Assembly (NCBI GenBank): GCA_019828595.1
Contig: JAHQRK010000003.1
Span: 124,001-188,000 of the forward strand
Reading direction: 5' to 3'
Source of the DNA: Aphanomyces cochlioides
Lineage: Eukaryota; Oomycota; Saprolegniomycetes; Saprolegniales; Verrucalvaceae
DNA length: 64,000 nt
This document shows positions 48,080 through 59,239 of the stretch, in pieces. The notes beneath the pieces were generated by a model. That model searched no databases and had not been told where the DNA came from. It saw only the letters and a list, made by a program, of their open reading frames with translations. The position numbers and the translations under genes are program-made. Position 1 is the first letter of the stretch. The number at the start of each line of letters is the position of its first letter.

Positions 48080-48974
48080 ATGGCCGATCGCTTTGAGATT
48101 CTCGAGGAAACGTCGCATACGCCAGAGAAAGTTCAGCCCAAGAACGAAGACGAGGAGCTTAATGAGCTCGTGGAAGAGCTGACTATTGAGAAGAAAGATG
48201 TGAAGCTGGCCTCGCAAGCGAAAGAAGAAGGAAACGAGTATGATCTGCCTTGAAACTCCAATTCATGACTGATGCTCCTCTGTAGGCTCTTTAAAGCGGG
48301 GCGATACTTGGACGCGCATGACTTATACTCAAAAGCACTGCGGTTATGCCCAACAGACGACGAATATGCGTACAATAAGGTAGATTGGACGCTCATCCAT
48401 CCCAAGCATGACTCGTCTTATCAGGCCGTTTACTATAACAATCGCGCAGCGTGTCTTATCCACCTGGTTTGTGCTCGCAAGAAGAAAGTATCGTCATCTG
48501 TAGTGCTCACTGTGTAGGGCCGACCTGATGAAGCGATTGAAGATTGCACGCAATCCATTACTCTTTCTCCGACATACGTGAAGGTCTGCAGTTTTCCACA
48601 GGAAATCTCGAACCATCCCTCCATGATAGGCCTACATGCGGCGATCCCAAGCATATGAAAAGATCGACAAACTCGAGGAAGCATTGCAAGGTTTGTCGTT
48701 GACCTTTGTTTCACTCATATTTGCGCTAGATGTTAAAAAAGTGCTCGAGATCGATCCCAAGATTCCAGCTGCGATTGACGCCGAGAAGCGATTGAGTGTG
48801 CAAGTCAAGGAACAGCAGGAGAAGATGAAGGCAGAAATGCTCGACAAGCTCAAAGGCTTTGGAAATACAATCCTCGGCAAGTTTGGCTTGAGCACCGACA
48901 ACTTCAAGATGGTCCAAGACCCAGCGACGGGCTCGTACAGCATCAACTTTTCGCAAAATCCAACAAAACCTTAA
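48080..48974 (+). CDS. TTC1: Tetratricopeptide repeat protein 1 (TTC1)
   Basis: A TPR co-chaperone-like adaptor of 221 residues in six exons (introns of 48, 45, 51, 46 and 39 nt, all phases consistent). The acidic N-terminus is followed by three TPR units: AKEEGNELFKAGRYLDAHDL, AVYYNNRAACLIHLGRPDEA and AYMRRSQAYEKIDKLEEALQ. The family's C-terminal signature follows: EMLDKLKGFGNTILGKFGLS, then NFKMVQDPATGSYSINF, closely like human TTC1. In animals TTC1 binds Hsp90 and G-alpha-16. ATG 48080 was preferred for its context (acgATGg); in-frame ATGs at 48014 and 48044 lie within or beside the TATCCGGATA array and would add 10-20 residues. The stop lies 11 bp from that of the convergent uracil phosphoribosyltransferase gene. 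Confidence 0.95.
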
Positions 48975-48985
48975 CAAGAAGTTCC

Positions 48986-50206
48986 TTACAGCAATGTGTT
49001 GTAGTACCGATCACCGTAGTCGCCCAGGCCTGGCACGATGTACTTGTACTCATTCAGCTCAGCATCCAGTGCGCTAGTGATGATCTTAATGTGTGGGAAC
49101 TCTTCAAAGACGGCATGGATGCCTTGGGGACATGCGACAACGACAGCGAACACAATGTTTTGCTCTTCCACCCCGGCATTAATCAACGTCTAGTCGTGAA
49201 CACGACAAAATGATCAACGTGGAGGTGGTAACCAGTACCTGAATGGCCAATTTCGCACTGCCTCCTGTAGCTAACATGGGATCGACGAGGAGTACACGGC
49301 CGTAGCCGGCAATCCGTGGTGGTAACTTGGAGTAGAAGAGGATTGGCGACTTCTCGATCGTGTTTTCATTGCGTTGGATGAGGATTTTACCTGGAACCAA
49401 CATTGAGAGGAAGACTGCTAGAGTAGGACGTACCGACAGCAATACTAGGAACACAGTGCAGAACAGCGTCTAGAAGCGCATCGCCAGCTCGAATGATGGA
49501 AACGGCGCAGACATTGTTGGTCGGGACCATGCCGGAATACTCGGCGCCTGTTGGTGTCCAAACCGTGGCGTATTCCATCGCACAGGAAGCAAGTGCTTCT
49601 TCGGCGAGAATTCTATAGAAAATCCATGAGCTTGGATAAGAGCTAGACACAAGAAAAGTACCGCATGACGCGATCAGCATAGTGTTTGAATTGAGCATGT
49701 GGTGTCCGTCGGTCGCGAAGCATGAGATGGAGCGACTTGAGCGATTTCATATTGAGCACTTCCAAGCGTGGATACTGTGCTTCCAGGGCGGACGTGGTTG
49801 TCCGCGCGCGCTTTTCCTTTGCCTTTTTTCCTCCCCAAGGCGCGGTCCGTGTCGCTTCTTTCGCTGCTAGTTCTTCTGCCGTCGGTTTAATTCCAAGCTT
49901 GTATTCCTTCTCGACGCGGATGATCCGCCCGCATCCGACGTGCAGCAATTGTCGGATTTCGTTCTGGGAAAAGTCTTTCATGAGTAGTTCTTTGATCATC
50001 TCGTCCGCGACGACAAACTCGGGGTCCTTGATGCTTCGACTGAGCGCATTGAACTTGTCCGAGTATTCTTTCGCGAGATCTTCGCTGCCCAACTTTTGCA
50101 CAGCCCGACGCCTCGCATTTTCATTCTTGCCTAATTGATCAATCCGCGCCTTCTTGTTCTTCGAGAACGAGTCCGATTCGTCTTCCATCAAGTCATGCTC
50201 GTTCAT
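48986..50206 (-). CDS. UPRT: Uracil phosphoribosyltransferase with N-terminal extension
   Basis: Pyrimidine salvage enzyme making UMP from uracil and PRPP. Four exons (introns of 49, 43 and 49 nt) give 359 residues. The catalytic domain starts near residue 144 ([20 protein letters not shown]). It contains [22 protein letters not shown], the PRPP-binding loop [14 protein letters not shown] at about 274-287, and the uracil-binding end [14 protein letters not shown]. The first 143 residues are unusual for the family. They are charged, have a basic segment [19 protein letters not shown], a helical stretch [20 protein letters not shown] that looks like a helix-turn-helix, and a lysine-rich linker. 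The extension and the enzyme share one exon, so the fusion does not depend on a guessed splice. Confidence 0.94.
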
Positions 50207-50635
50207 CCTCTGTCTCGTCGGGGCTTTATTGGCTCTAAGGGAAATTCCCAATTTAATTATAAAAATCACAAAAATCAAAAAGTTATTTTGAAAATTAATT
50301 ATTTCAGCTGAAAAAGTAAATTTGCAGAGTTTGTTCGAGTCGAAAGTGAAAGAGACAACGACACCGAGGTCTCTCTGGCGATAGAAAATTCATCTGTATA
50401 TATTCACACCCAAGAATATACGTGGCTGACTACACCGCTTGATCTTTGTCGTATCAGGTCGATCACACAAAAAGTTCTCGTCAGGATGGGTGTTTTCTTA
50501 ATTAAATACTCTGTATATTGATACCTATAATAATTAATATCATAGAAAACCATATTAAAGGGGTAAATACTCTATATATTTATAATTCAAGAATAAAATC
50601 AAGAAATTGATTTTTTTTATTTTGGACAATTAAGA
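50207..50635. other. AT-rich intergenic region
   Basis: Between the start of the UPRT gene and the stop of the kinase gene. Very AT-rich from about 50500 to 50625, with a T-run near 50611. A short word (aatactctgtatat / aatactctatatat) recurs at about 50505 and 50567. No gene is seen. Confidence 0.5.
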
Positions 50636-51964
50636 TCATGGCGGCGGCGGGGTTCCATCGACAGTGATGGATGCAGGATCAAGGACAGCCTCAGTGGAGG
50701 TTGAATCGCTTGATGGAGGCTTAGAGCTCTGTGGCGGCGCTTGATCTGCTCTATGCAGCGTGGAATCTTCAGCGAGTTTCATCTCTCGTTGGATTCGTTG
50801 GATGTCTTCAGGTTTCTTGTGCAGACTGCTGAACCGCCTCGCTGCAATGGCAACAACAACCGTTGTCTAGACGACCTCGATGAGCCAGATGCGCATCTCA
50901 AAGAAACGTACTCGGAATCGGGACGTCATGCTTCGGACGTAGATGTTGAGATCGCCACGAAGGGACGATTGGAGCGGCAGAGTTGGGACGGTCGTTTGTG
51001 TGAACCATGGATGTCGGAGCGCTTCTTCCGCAGTGAGTCGCTTGGCGGGATCTCGACAAAGAAGCTGTCGGATGACGTCTTTGGCTTCGCTCGACACGTC
51101 TTCCCATCCTGCGTGTAGATCCACCATTTGGAACTGCAGGATGCAATCGATCATGATCCTGGAGAGCACAGTGAGCATGGACGAAGATGGGTCCCGACTT
51201 ACTCCTTGCTGCATCGACCATCGGGATCGAAGGGATGCCGTCCAGAGAGCAAGATGTACAGGATGACGCCGACGCTCCACATGTCAATCTTCGGATCTAA
51301 CGCCGTCGCCGTGGCGGGAGCTTGCAGGACTTCTGGCGGACAGTATGCCCACGTGAGACTGTCCTTCTCGACGAGACGCTGCGACTAGAGCGCCATCACG
51401 TCAGATTCCGGATGGAACTTACCGTAAGGACCGCCGCCATGCTGAAGTCGGCGAGCTTGACGTTGGCCTTACTCGCATGTTTCGACGTGACGAGGAGATT
51501 CTCTGGCTTGAGATCGCCGTGGACAACGTTTTGCTTGTGGAGATGGACAAGAGCGGCGAGGATATCACGCATGAAGCGCCTTGCGACTTCTTCCGAGTAC
51601 GCGCCATCTCGTATGAGGAGCTGGAAGAGTTCTCCTCCCATCGCGTATTCCATCACGACGCAGACGTATTCGCTCTAGCGGGAAGGAGGACGATCAAGCG
51701 CGTATGAGGTTCCTTGCTCACCGTCTCGTAGGTCCCTTTGAGTTCAATCACGTTGGGATGCGGCTCGAGCATCTTCATGACTGCAATCTCGTGCGGCCAC
51801 GCAGCTTTCGCGGCGCTCTTAACGATCATTTTGATCGCAACGTCTTCCCCTGTCGCTTTGTACTTGGCGCGGAACACTCGGGAGTGCGTTCCTTGACCGA
51901 CGCTTCCTTCCAGCACGAACACTTTCTCCCCGACCAAGTCATGGCCGCTGCAACAGAGACCCAT
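50636..51964 (-). CDS. CAMK-like Ser/Thr kinase, N-terminally acylated, DFS motif
   Basis: A protein kinase of 384 residues in five exons (introns of 47, 38, 44 and 45 nt). It begins MGLCCSG: Gly2 fits N-myristoylation and Cys4/Cys5 fit palmitoylation, so membrane attachment is likely. The glycine loop GQGTHSRV lies at 23-30, the ATP lysine in VAIK at 45, and EYAMGGELF in the hinge. The catalytic loop is HGDLKPEN (133-140) in place of HRD. The metal motif is DFS (157-159) in place of DFG. Later motifs are [28 protein letters not shown] and [13 protein letters not shown]. The tail of about 85 residues is hydrophobic at first ([12 protein letters not shown]) and ends with proline-rich DGTPPPP. 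No EF hands or clear calmodulin site are seen. Most key residues remain, so activity is possible but uncertain. Confidence 0.92.
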
Positions 51965-52748
51965 TCCACCAAGATAAACTCAGCGCGGCGGTTTCAAGTG
52001 TTTGCATCCTCAGAATGGATGTCTGCATCTCCGTCCAGAGGAAACCTTGCATCTCTCCACGACGCCCTTCGTGTCATCTCGAGACCGTGAGTGCCATACC
52101 TGCCGCGATTCAAGCGTGCGCGTTCCGAAGACAGTCCATGACGGGGTCGTAGTGTCCATCGCATCGACAACGTAGGAGCGATCATCTGTGCTCTGGGCGG
52201 CAAACCTGTCTCCTTGATGTTTCCAATGTCAGAGATAGATCCGACCGAGATCTATGAGCTCATGAATGTCTTCCCAGTGTTCCCACGGAGTGTAGTGGAG
52301 AGCACATGACGATCGGACGGAGGAAACTTGACTTGTCATGAATGATGTCTTCCTGGAAGCCTTCCCCGACTTGCATGTGCTTCGCAAGGACTGTTGCCAT
52401 GACCCTCGCTGAATCTTTCACGAATCCATGCATGGATGGTCGAGCAGAGTCGTGTCCAACTCCACTTGTCGCCAGATCGCAGATCTACCGGATTGGGTTC
52501 AAGTTGAGCCCTATCCATCCTGACGACGCGATCCACTCGCGCCTCCATCTCTCTCTCTCTCTCGTGTCTGTCGAAATCCGTGGGGATCTCCATTCTCTCG
52601 ACGGACTTGGAAGAATGACCGCTCCTGCCATCTTTCCATCAGCGTCATATCCGGATTGCAGTCCATTTTCCATGATTATGTCGACGAGAATGATGTTTCC
52701 TTCCTCTCTTCATCTTCATCGACTCGCGTCATTCCTCGTCGCTCCAAC
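51965..52748. other. Intergenic region upstream of ankyrin-RING cluster
   Basis: Several overlapping frames are open on both strands (for example plus 52342-52776 and minus 52336-52593), but none shows a domain or a convincing splice model. A short (CT)n run lies near 52550-52562. A single TATCCGGATT site is at 52648-52657, about 90 bp before the first ankyrin-RING copy. Confidence 0.4.
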
Positions 52749-53381
52749 ATGTCATTCTCAAGACGCCAGAAGTTGAAACTCCTTGGGAAACTCGACAAGT
52801 CGCAGCGTCACGTCATCCATCTTCGAGCGAAGCTCGAAGCTCGACAAGTGTCGATGGAAGCAGGTCGTCCGTGTCGCGGAAGTTGCGAAATGCGCGCTCC
52901 ATGTCGCCGCGGCGGCGCATAATCTTGAGATTCTTCTCTTCTTGCTTTCCCAGCCCAACATTGACGTCCACGCGCGGGATTTAAACTATCGAACGGCGCT
53001 CGACGTGGCGCGCCAACACTCGACTACCAACGGCGACAAGTACGGTTTCTATGCGAATTGCATCCTTGCACTGGAAGCGGTAAGCTCTTCCTTCATCTTC
53101 ATAAGATTCTGACGGCGGCGCTTGTGTAGAAATCCACTGCCGCTCCAGTCGCAGCGCCTCCAGTCCTTGCAACCTCAACTGACGTCGCTCAAGTGGTCTT
53201 AGAGACGCCAGAGGCTGGAGGAACGACATGGATCACGTGCACGGAACGACAGCGAGACGCGGTCTTTGTTCCTTGCGGCCACCGCGTCCTCTGCTTGACG
53301 TGCGTTGGATCTCTCAGCTCTCGAAGGTGTCCACTCTGCCGCGCTTCCATCCGAGAGTTCATGCGCACCTACGACAGTTAA
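52749..53381 (+). pseudogene. Broken ankyrin-RING copy
   Basis: A degraded paralogue of the gene at 53811. The N-terminus (MSFSRRQKLKLLGKLDK) matches its sister's start. A 7-bp tandem duplication, gaagctc at 52829-52835 and 52836-52842, then shifts the frame; beyond it the homologous sequence KLDKCRWKQVVRVAEVAKC is in another frame. Right after that about 300 bp present in the sister are missing, so the text jumps to LHVAAAAHNLEILLFLLSQP. The 50-nt intron before KSTAAPVA is conserved with the sister. In the final RING the first zinc cysteine is replaced by Trp (TWITC versus ECIVC). These four features together indicate a decayed gene. A 16-nt GT...AG segment at the shift could restore frame but is far too short for an intron here. 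Confidence 0.75.
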
Positions 53382-53810
53382 TCCTAAGACAGACCAAACT
53401 CCATCGTCTCCTCCGTCTAGCAGTCTATCAATTCCGCGTCATCCAGCGCCATCGAGGTGATGCTCGCTCTCCTTCAATGGCACATGATGGCCGTGAAGTT
53501 GCTGAATATCTCTGAATGCATGTCCGCTCTGAGTCGCCGCCGACTTTCTGACAGCCACCACGGATCGATTCGGCTAGCTAGAAGCGGTTAGGCATGAGCG
53601 ATCGGACGCTGAATGGGCTTGTCGTCCTCGACACAGCGCTAGAGCTCCGGACTCCCTTCGTGGACGGCATTCTTGAACCCTGTGGATGTTTATGGAGTGA
53701 TTGTCGTGGAGAAATTTTTTATCGTGACCGTCCAACTCTGGTCGTCCCCGAGCATGTCAACGTGCTCCCTCCACCGCAAGACAGATTGATTTCTCCCAAG
53801 CGTGGCGAGG
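53382..53810. other. Spacer in ankyrin-RING cluster
   Basis: These 429 bases separate two ankyrin-RING copies. One plus-strand frame runs from ATG 53594 to 53896, overlapping the next gene's start, with no recognisable domain. Confidence 0.4.
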
Positions 53811-54812
53811 ATGCTGTCGGACCGCCAACGCAGGAAACTCATGAGTCACATGGACAAATGGCAGAGTCAAGTCGTGCATCTTCAGTGGAAACTTGACAAG
53901 TGTCGATGGAAACAGATCGTCCGTGCTGCAGATGTCGCGAAATGTGTCCGTTTGCGAGCCAAGGAAGCGCGCTGGAAGGCAAAACTATCCAAGGTCCAAG
54001 CGGAGATGCGTCGTGAATGCCCAAGTATGCTGCAGAACTTCGCAGGACCGTCGCTGGCGTGTCTTGGCGCCAAATACGGCCTCGTTGCACTCCTGGACGC
54101 TGCCCAAGCGCGGCAACACTTGGAAAAGCCGATCGACGAGCTGCAAGAAGCGCCGATCATCTTGGCGACTGCGAATGGACACTTCGACTGCGTGCGATAC
54201 CTCGTCAACCATCAAGTGAACGTCAACATGGTCAACACACTCGGCCAGACAGTGCTCCATGTCGCTGCGTCGACCCATGACGTCGAAATCCTCCGCTTCT
54301 TACTCTTGCAGCCATGGATAAACATCCAAGTGCGCGATTCAAACCTCAAGACGCCGATTGAAGTAGCTCAGCAGTGCGCTGCTGCATCAGGCGACAAGTT
54401 TGGACTCTACGCAAGCTGTATCCAAGCTCTCGAAGAGGTAACGCTATCATCTCCATCCATCTTGACGACTCTAACCTCGCTCCTTGTGTAGAAATCTGCA
54501 AGCAACCCTGCCACGGCGACTAGCACAGCCGCTGATCCACCTCAAAGCTCTTCCACTCAATCAACTTCAACTCCAACCATGACGAAGACATCCGAGCAAT
54601 TCCAAGTCCAGTCTGTGTCCGAGATCTTTGAGGTGGAAACCCCCTCGACGCCTTTGGAATGCATTGTTTGCATGGATCGACCGAGAGAAGCAGCTTGCGT
54701 TCCTTGTGGCCACCGCATTCTCTGCTTGACGTGTGCAAGCTCCCTCACATCCACGAGATGTCCCATCTGCCGCATCCACGTCCAACAAATCATTCGTATC
54801 TATGACAACTAA
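53811..54812 (+). CDS. Ankyrin-repeat RING-finger protein
   Basis: A probable E3 ubiquitin ligase of 315 residues in two exons (intron 54438-54491, 54 nt). The N-terminal 60 residues are basic and helical (MLSDRQRRKLMSHMDKWQSQ, LRAKEARWKAKL). Three or four ankyrin units follow, for example PIILATANGHFDCVRYLVNH and TVLHVAASTHDVEILRFLL. A Ser/Thr-rich linker leads to a C-terminal C3HC4 RING (CIVCMDRPREAACVPCGHRI then LTCASSLTSTRCPICR). Ankyrin repeats would select the substrate and the RING would recruit an E2. It is the intact middle member of a three-gene cluster. Unlike the third copy it lacks the PH-like domain between ankyrin and RING. Confidence 0.9.
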
Positions 54813-55346
54813 TGACTCCCCAGTACATCTTTGCCCACCATGCATCTCCATTCTCTGTGCACCTACATTGCATTCCATGTCAATGGCATCGTTCCATTGC
54901 AAGCGATCTCCTCAGGAGCTGCTGCTTCGCCTAGCGTGAATAGACGTTGGATTTCGGGGTTCTAAAGGAGCTCGAGGAGAGAAGTGAGGGCAACCAGACA
55001 GTACCAGGTCTACGTACTGCAAAGAAAGCATCCATCGGCTCAAAGTAGTCGTCGTGTCGACGCCGCACGGTCGCGCAGATCCCGTCCTCTTGCATCATCT
55101 GAATGGTTAACCTTCAATAGCAATATATTGTGTGTCAATATATTTTTACCTAATATTTATTGTTTTACAATTTCTGGTATAAAATGACTTAAAATATATT
55201 GTACCTTAAAATATATTTTAGTACAGCAATATATTGTTGACAATATATTTTTACTGGAATTCACCAAATGGACAGTCATTCCTGCACCATCATTCCTTGT
55301 CATTGTTCCGTCTGTTCTTATTTTGACAAGCTCTGCCGACAGGAAG
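54813..55346. other. Intergenic region with AT-rich direct repeat
   Basis: No gene is seen. 55119-55149 and 55225-55254 hold two near-identical copies of agcaatatattg-n-caatatatttttac, each internally palindromic (caatatattg). Between them aaaatatattgtac and a reversed version recur. The stretch could be a small AT-rich MITE or a foldback sequence. Confidence 0.5.
55119..55254. repeat. AT-rich paired repeat, possible MITE
   Basis: The two copies start 106 bp apart, differ by one or two bases plus an indel, and border an AT-rich core of about 75 bp. The core also contains caatatattg-like palindromes. No coding capacity. Confidence 0.4.
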
Positions 55347-56733
55347 ATGATTCGATCACTGGTCGACTGGGCGTGGACGTTCGTCCAGCCTGAATACGAG
55401 CTCTTCCGCCTCGCAAAGAGAGGAGATCACGTCGCGCTTGCGACGTATCTCCTTCAGCACTCGCATGAGGAAATCCGCCGTGCCATTCAGTACAAAGACG
55501 ATGCAGGTCGATCAGCTCTCCATCAAGCGTGTCGAGATGGACACGTCGAATGCATTCATTTGATGCTACAACATCCCGTTATTCATGCTCTTCTCCCTGG
55601 ACACACTGATGCGAGTGGAAATGGACTGCTCCATCATGCCTGTGTCGGTGGACACGTCGAGACGCTCAAATTCCTCATCCGAGAAAATGTATCCCCATAT
55701 CAACTCAACTACCGCTTCCAATCCCCACTCGATCTCGCACGCACATATTACCACGATGAAGAAGACGCTCGATTTCTTAAATGTATCGAAGTCTTGGAAC
55801 AGGTGAACACTCTCCTTGCTATCAGGACCCGTATTGAACATCATCTCCTTAGATCTGTACAATCTTCGAAGGGTGGATCTACGAAAGCACAGACAACCTC
55901 GCGTCCAACTTCCTCGGAGTAAGCGCTTTGCAGTCGTGGAGACGACGGTGCGGCGATTCCGTCATGTCTTGATGATCCTCATGTCCATCTCTAGTTATTG
56001 CGTCGTCTTGCGAACGGCACTTACATCACATGTTGAGTTGGTTCTCTACGACAAGGACGACTACTCCGCGACGACTGACATATCCTTATGGCGACGCCCC
56101 GTCAATCCATCGTACGTCTAGTTTCTCCCTCTCTCCAATAAGCAATGACGTAGATCGATTGTTCTCGCTCGTATCGACGACGACATCGACTTCAACAGCA
56201 AGCAGAAGATCTTCAACAACAAGAAGTTCGCCTTCTCCCTCGCGTGCATCAAGAAATCCATGACGGAGCCACAAACAAATGCTCATGGAGGAGGCTATAA
56301 GACTCTAGAGTTTGCCTGCGTTGATGCTGATGGATATGCTCACTGGGGCGACTTCTTCCACACATTTCTCGTACGTCTATCGTTGCCACTTCCATGGAAA
56401 CTCATCATCCTGGTGTAGCATCCTCCATTTTCCTCTCATCCGTCAATACCGTCGGCAGCTCCAGCAGTTGCCATGCCAAAAGACGATGCCTTGAAGCCAA
56501 GCGCGCCATCCATCGAGTCGATTCACTTTGAAGAAGTGGTCAAACCAAGCGCGGCGCCAGCTCTACCCAGCTCCGAATGCATCATTTGCCTCGACGGACC
56601 AGTCGAAGCCGTTTGTGTGCCTTGTGGCCATCATGCCATGTGCATGGCTTGTGCAACACAACTCTACAACTCCAGCCGCGAATGTCCAGTCTGCCGCGCG
56701 GCATTGAACCAAGTCATTCGTTTGTATCGTTAA
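55347..56733 (+). CDS. Ankyrin-PH-RING protein
   Basis: A probable membrane-associated E3 ligase of 399 residues in five exons (introns of 50, 47, 42 and 48 nt; all phases fit). Residues about 20-155 carry ankyrin repeats (SALHQACRDGHVECIHLMLQ, GLLHHACVGGHVETLKFLI). After the first splice a pleckstrin-homology-like domain of about 115 residues begins with GWIYESTDNLASNFLGV and SWRRRYCVVL. It continues with ELVLYDKDDY and FAFSLACIKKSM, and ends with the C-terminal helix tryptophan in WGDFFHTFL. A linker leads to a C3HC4 RING (CIICLDGPVEAVCVPCGHHA, then MACATQLYNSSRECPVCR). PH domains bind phosphoinositides, so the enzyme may act at membranes. The stop codon is 5 bp from that of FANCL, which converges on it. 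Confidence 0.88.
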
Positions 56734-56738
56734 GAAGC

Positions 56739-57911
56739 TCATGGTGTCCATTTCGTCGAGATGGGTTCGCGGCAGTACGGGCAACTTCCAAAGATCGTCC
56801 CAAAGGACTTCCTCGACGTTGGGATTGACTGCAGCCATTCCACGAGACAAGAATCATGGAACGGACGCGCGCAGTTGACGCTCTCGCAGACGCGGTCTGG
56901 AATACGATCGTCTAGACGATGAGTGTAGCAAATGCCGCATTCCTGAGCCAGAGCTTCGGCGGCCACAGCTGTCTTTGCCGATGGAAAGCGCATCTGAAGT
57001 ACACGCTCAAGGTTCTTGCGGATCGAGTCGCTGGCTTTCCACTTGGATAAGTTGGCATACATGCGATCGCGCAGGGGATGCACCGCAGCATCGTTACCAA
57101 ACCAAACAACATCGACAAGAGCACGAGGGAGAAGAGGATCCAGGATCTGGAACTGCAACGAAATGGACGGTTGGACGGCGAGGCGGCGCCGTTTGCATCC
57201 GCGAGTTGGACGTTCAGGCTCGAGCACGCAGCATCTCTTGTCAATGTCGTCGAGGACTGCCCAGAAGTCTTGGAACTTTTCAAGGTGGGCTTGGACCTAC
57301 GATAGAGGATGAGAGAGTCACATGGAGAGCGTCGAGACCTGATCGATGGCATGCTGGAGAGACGGCGCCGTTGACGGCCATTGCAGTTGCGGCATGGGCT
57401 CTGGGACGTCGACGCCACATACCGGAGGAGTCGTCGGGTACGCTGCGTCCATGAGGAATGAAACCACGTGCGATCGTCCGCTCGAGTCGGTTAGACGCAC
57501 GTGAAGTCCATTCCACTGGCCCTTGTCGTCGGTGTTGATTTCGACGATGCGGTCCCAGCCGATCTTGGCGACATCGTTCAGTAGCGTTTCGTAGTACGGC
57601 AATGGCGGCGCTTGGACGAGTGAGTGTGGTCCTCGAGCAATTCCTTGCAATAAATCTTCCAGCTCACTGAGAAATGCGTCGACGGATGTGCTCTGCTGCA
57701 ATCTGCGCGTCAAGACTGTTAAATATGGTTGTAGCAGCTCTGTAAGCTCCGCATCAGCTTGCAAACCAGCCCGGGACAGGCTCACAGCGTTCGTATCGGG
57801 ATTCAGCAGTGTATTTGTCACACGAAGCATGAACTGCTTGCTTCCAAGCGCGACAAAGCCGCGGAAGTTGCTGCATGCTGACGACTCAGGCACCAAAACA
57901 CTTTCCAGCAT
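56739..57911 (-). CDS. FANCL: Fanconi anemia E3 ubiquitin ligase FANCL
   Basis: FANCL is the catalytic subunit that monoubiquitinates FANCD2/FANCI during interstrand crosslink repair. Two exons over a 42-nt intron give 376 residues, almost exactly the human length (375). Visible are the ELF-like N-terminal region and the double-RWD (URD) region with APPLPYYETLLNDVAKIGWD, FWAVLDDIDKRCCVLEPE and RRRLAVQPSISLQFQI. A C-terminal PHD/RING-type domain from residue 311 has CGICYTHRLDDRIPDRVCE, CARPFHDSCLVEWLQSIPTS and SFGTIFGSCPYC. All zinc ligands are present, so the enzyme should be active. Confidence 0.96.
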
Positions 57912-59239
57912 CTTTGCTATGAAATTCTACAGTCCTCAGGTATCATATATCACAAAATATCATTTATCACAGGAGTTCTAGAAAAATCCCGAAAAATAAT
58001 AAAACCCATGAAAAAATATATATGGTGTATTTAGTATTAACTATGACAATGTATTAATTATCAAAGTATGTTTTTGAAATCCTTTGAGATTTTATAAACT
58101 GACTCGAAAAGTTCACCCAGGTGGGAGGATGAGCGGCGGACGAATCTTCATGGCGAGTCGAACGATGGAAGCTCTCAGATCACCGGGACTGGAGAAACGC
58201 CTGTTCATTTAGCTCACTTCAACTGGCGTGAGATCTTCAAATCGTCTAAGCGTCCCTTCCTGCCCTCGGGTTTCGTCTATCAGATTCGGTTGTTGTAGTT
58301 GAAGTTGCTCAATGAACTCAGAACTGAACCAGCCTTACCACCGCGGGGGGTTTCGATGTTCCAGCACGGAAAACCACGCCCGACGGACCTCCAAGGACCT
58401 CGAGGGCTATAGAAGAAGCTCTTTTCGATACGAAACGAATCCGAATGAGAGAAACGATGCCATGGATCGCAAGCATTTGTATCTTGATGAATCTGACGAA
58501 TCTGCACAGTCGACGACCACGACCATCATATCCTTTCCCACGACCAGACTCTGTATTCAGCGCACCCACTGAGTTTTGCAAGATTCAGTCGTCGTCTTCA
58601 GAAAACCACGCAAAACCACGCTAGGTTGATGAAAAAACTCACTATAAGCATAGAAAGAAGGACCATAACGGTTGCAGTGAGCTTGGCCATGCCATTCGTC
58701 TCGGGGGTTTCTTCTGGCTGTTGCTGGTTGTGGAATCCAAGCACAAATTCGCATGAGACAGACCCTGAATGTGATAATCTCAATGCAAATTGAGAGTGAA
58801 TGTGAGAGCCTTGTCCGACTTTGTCGTATACTTACAACGGTATTTTTGAGAGTTGAAGTGAGAGCACATCCTTGAAGTCATGACTGGCGTAGTCGGAGAA
58901 AGCATCTGGTGAAAAAATTATCTTGGCATTTGTATGCAAGTCAATTAAAAACCCGACAGCGTCGCTGTCCTCATTCGCCACCTTCAACTTGCAACCGACC
59001 AATCGATGAGAGTCTTAGAGAGTGTCACGTTTGACTCGGGTCTAAATTTAAATCCAATCACCCCTCTTTGAATACAAATTTCAAGATATTTATTTAAATA
59101 TCTGTAACGAAAAGCCGCAAGCAGTTGTAATGCATTGAGGAGACATCCCACGGCTGACTGCCAGGTTGAGCCCAAACTTCCAGGCCCGCCGCGAAGGTCT
59201 CACTTTTGTTCGTCAGCTCCACGCCACACGTACGCTACG
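57912..59239. other. Intergenic region with unresolved small ORFs
   Basis: 57940-58110 is AT-rich and looks non-coding. 58280-58790 holds overlapping unrecognised frames on both strands. On plus, ATG 58312 opens 86 codons. On minus, ATG 58690 starts a signal-peptide-like MAKLTATVMVLLSMLIV followed by a gtgagt donor, which could begin a small secreted or membrane protein with exons down to about 58280. I could not join the exons convincingly. 58790-59239 shows no gene and should hold the promoter of the kinase at 59240. Confidence 0.35.

Noticed and set aside
51704..52090. Plus-strand 128-codon frame
   Set aside because: Most of it is antisense to kinase exon 1, which has clear glycine-loop and VAIK motifs.
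52846..52861. A 16-nt GT...AG segment that would restore frame in the first ankyrin-RING copy
   Set aside because: All other introns are at least 37 nt, the segment is conserved coding sequence in the sister gene, and a 7-bp tandem duplication explains the shift better.
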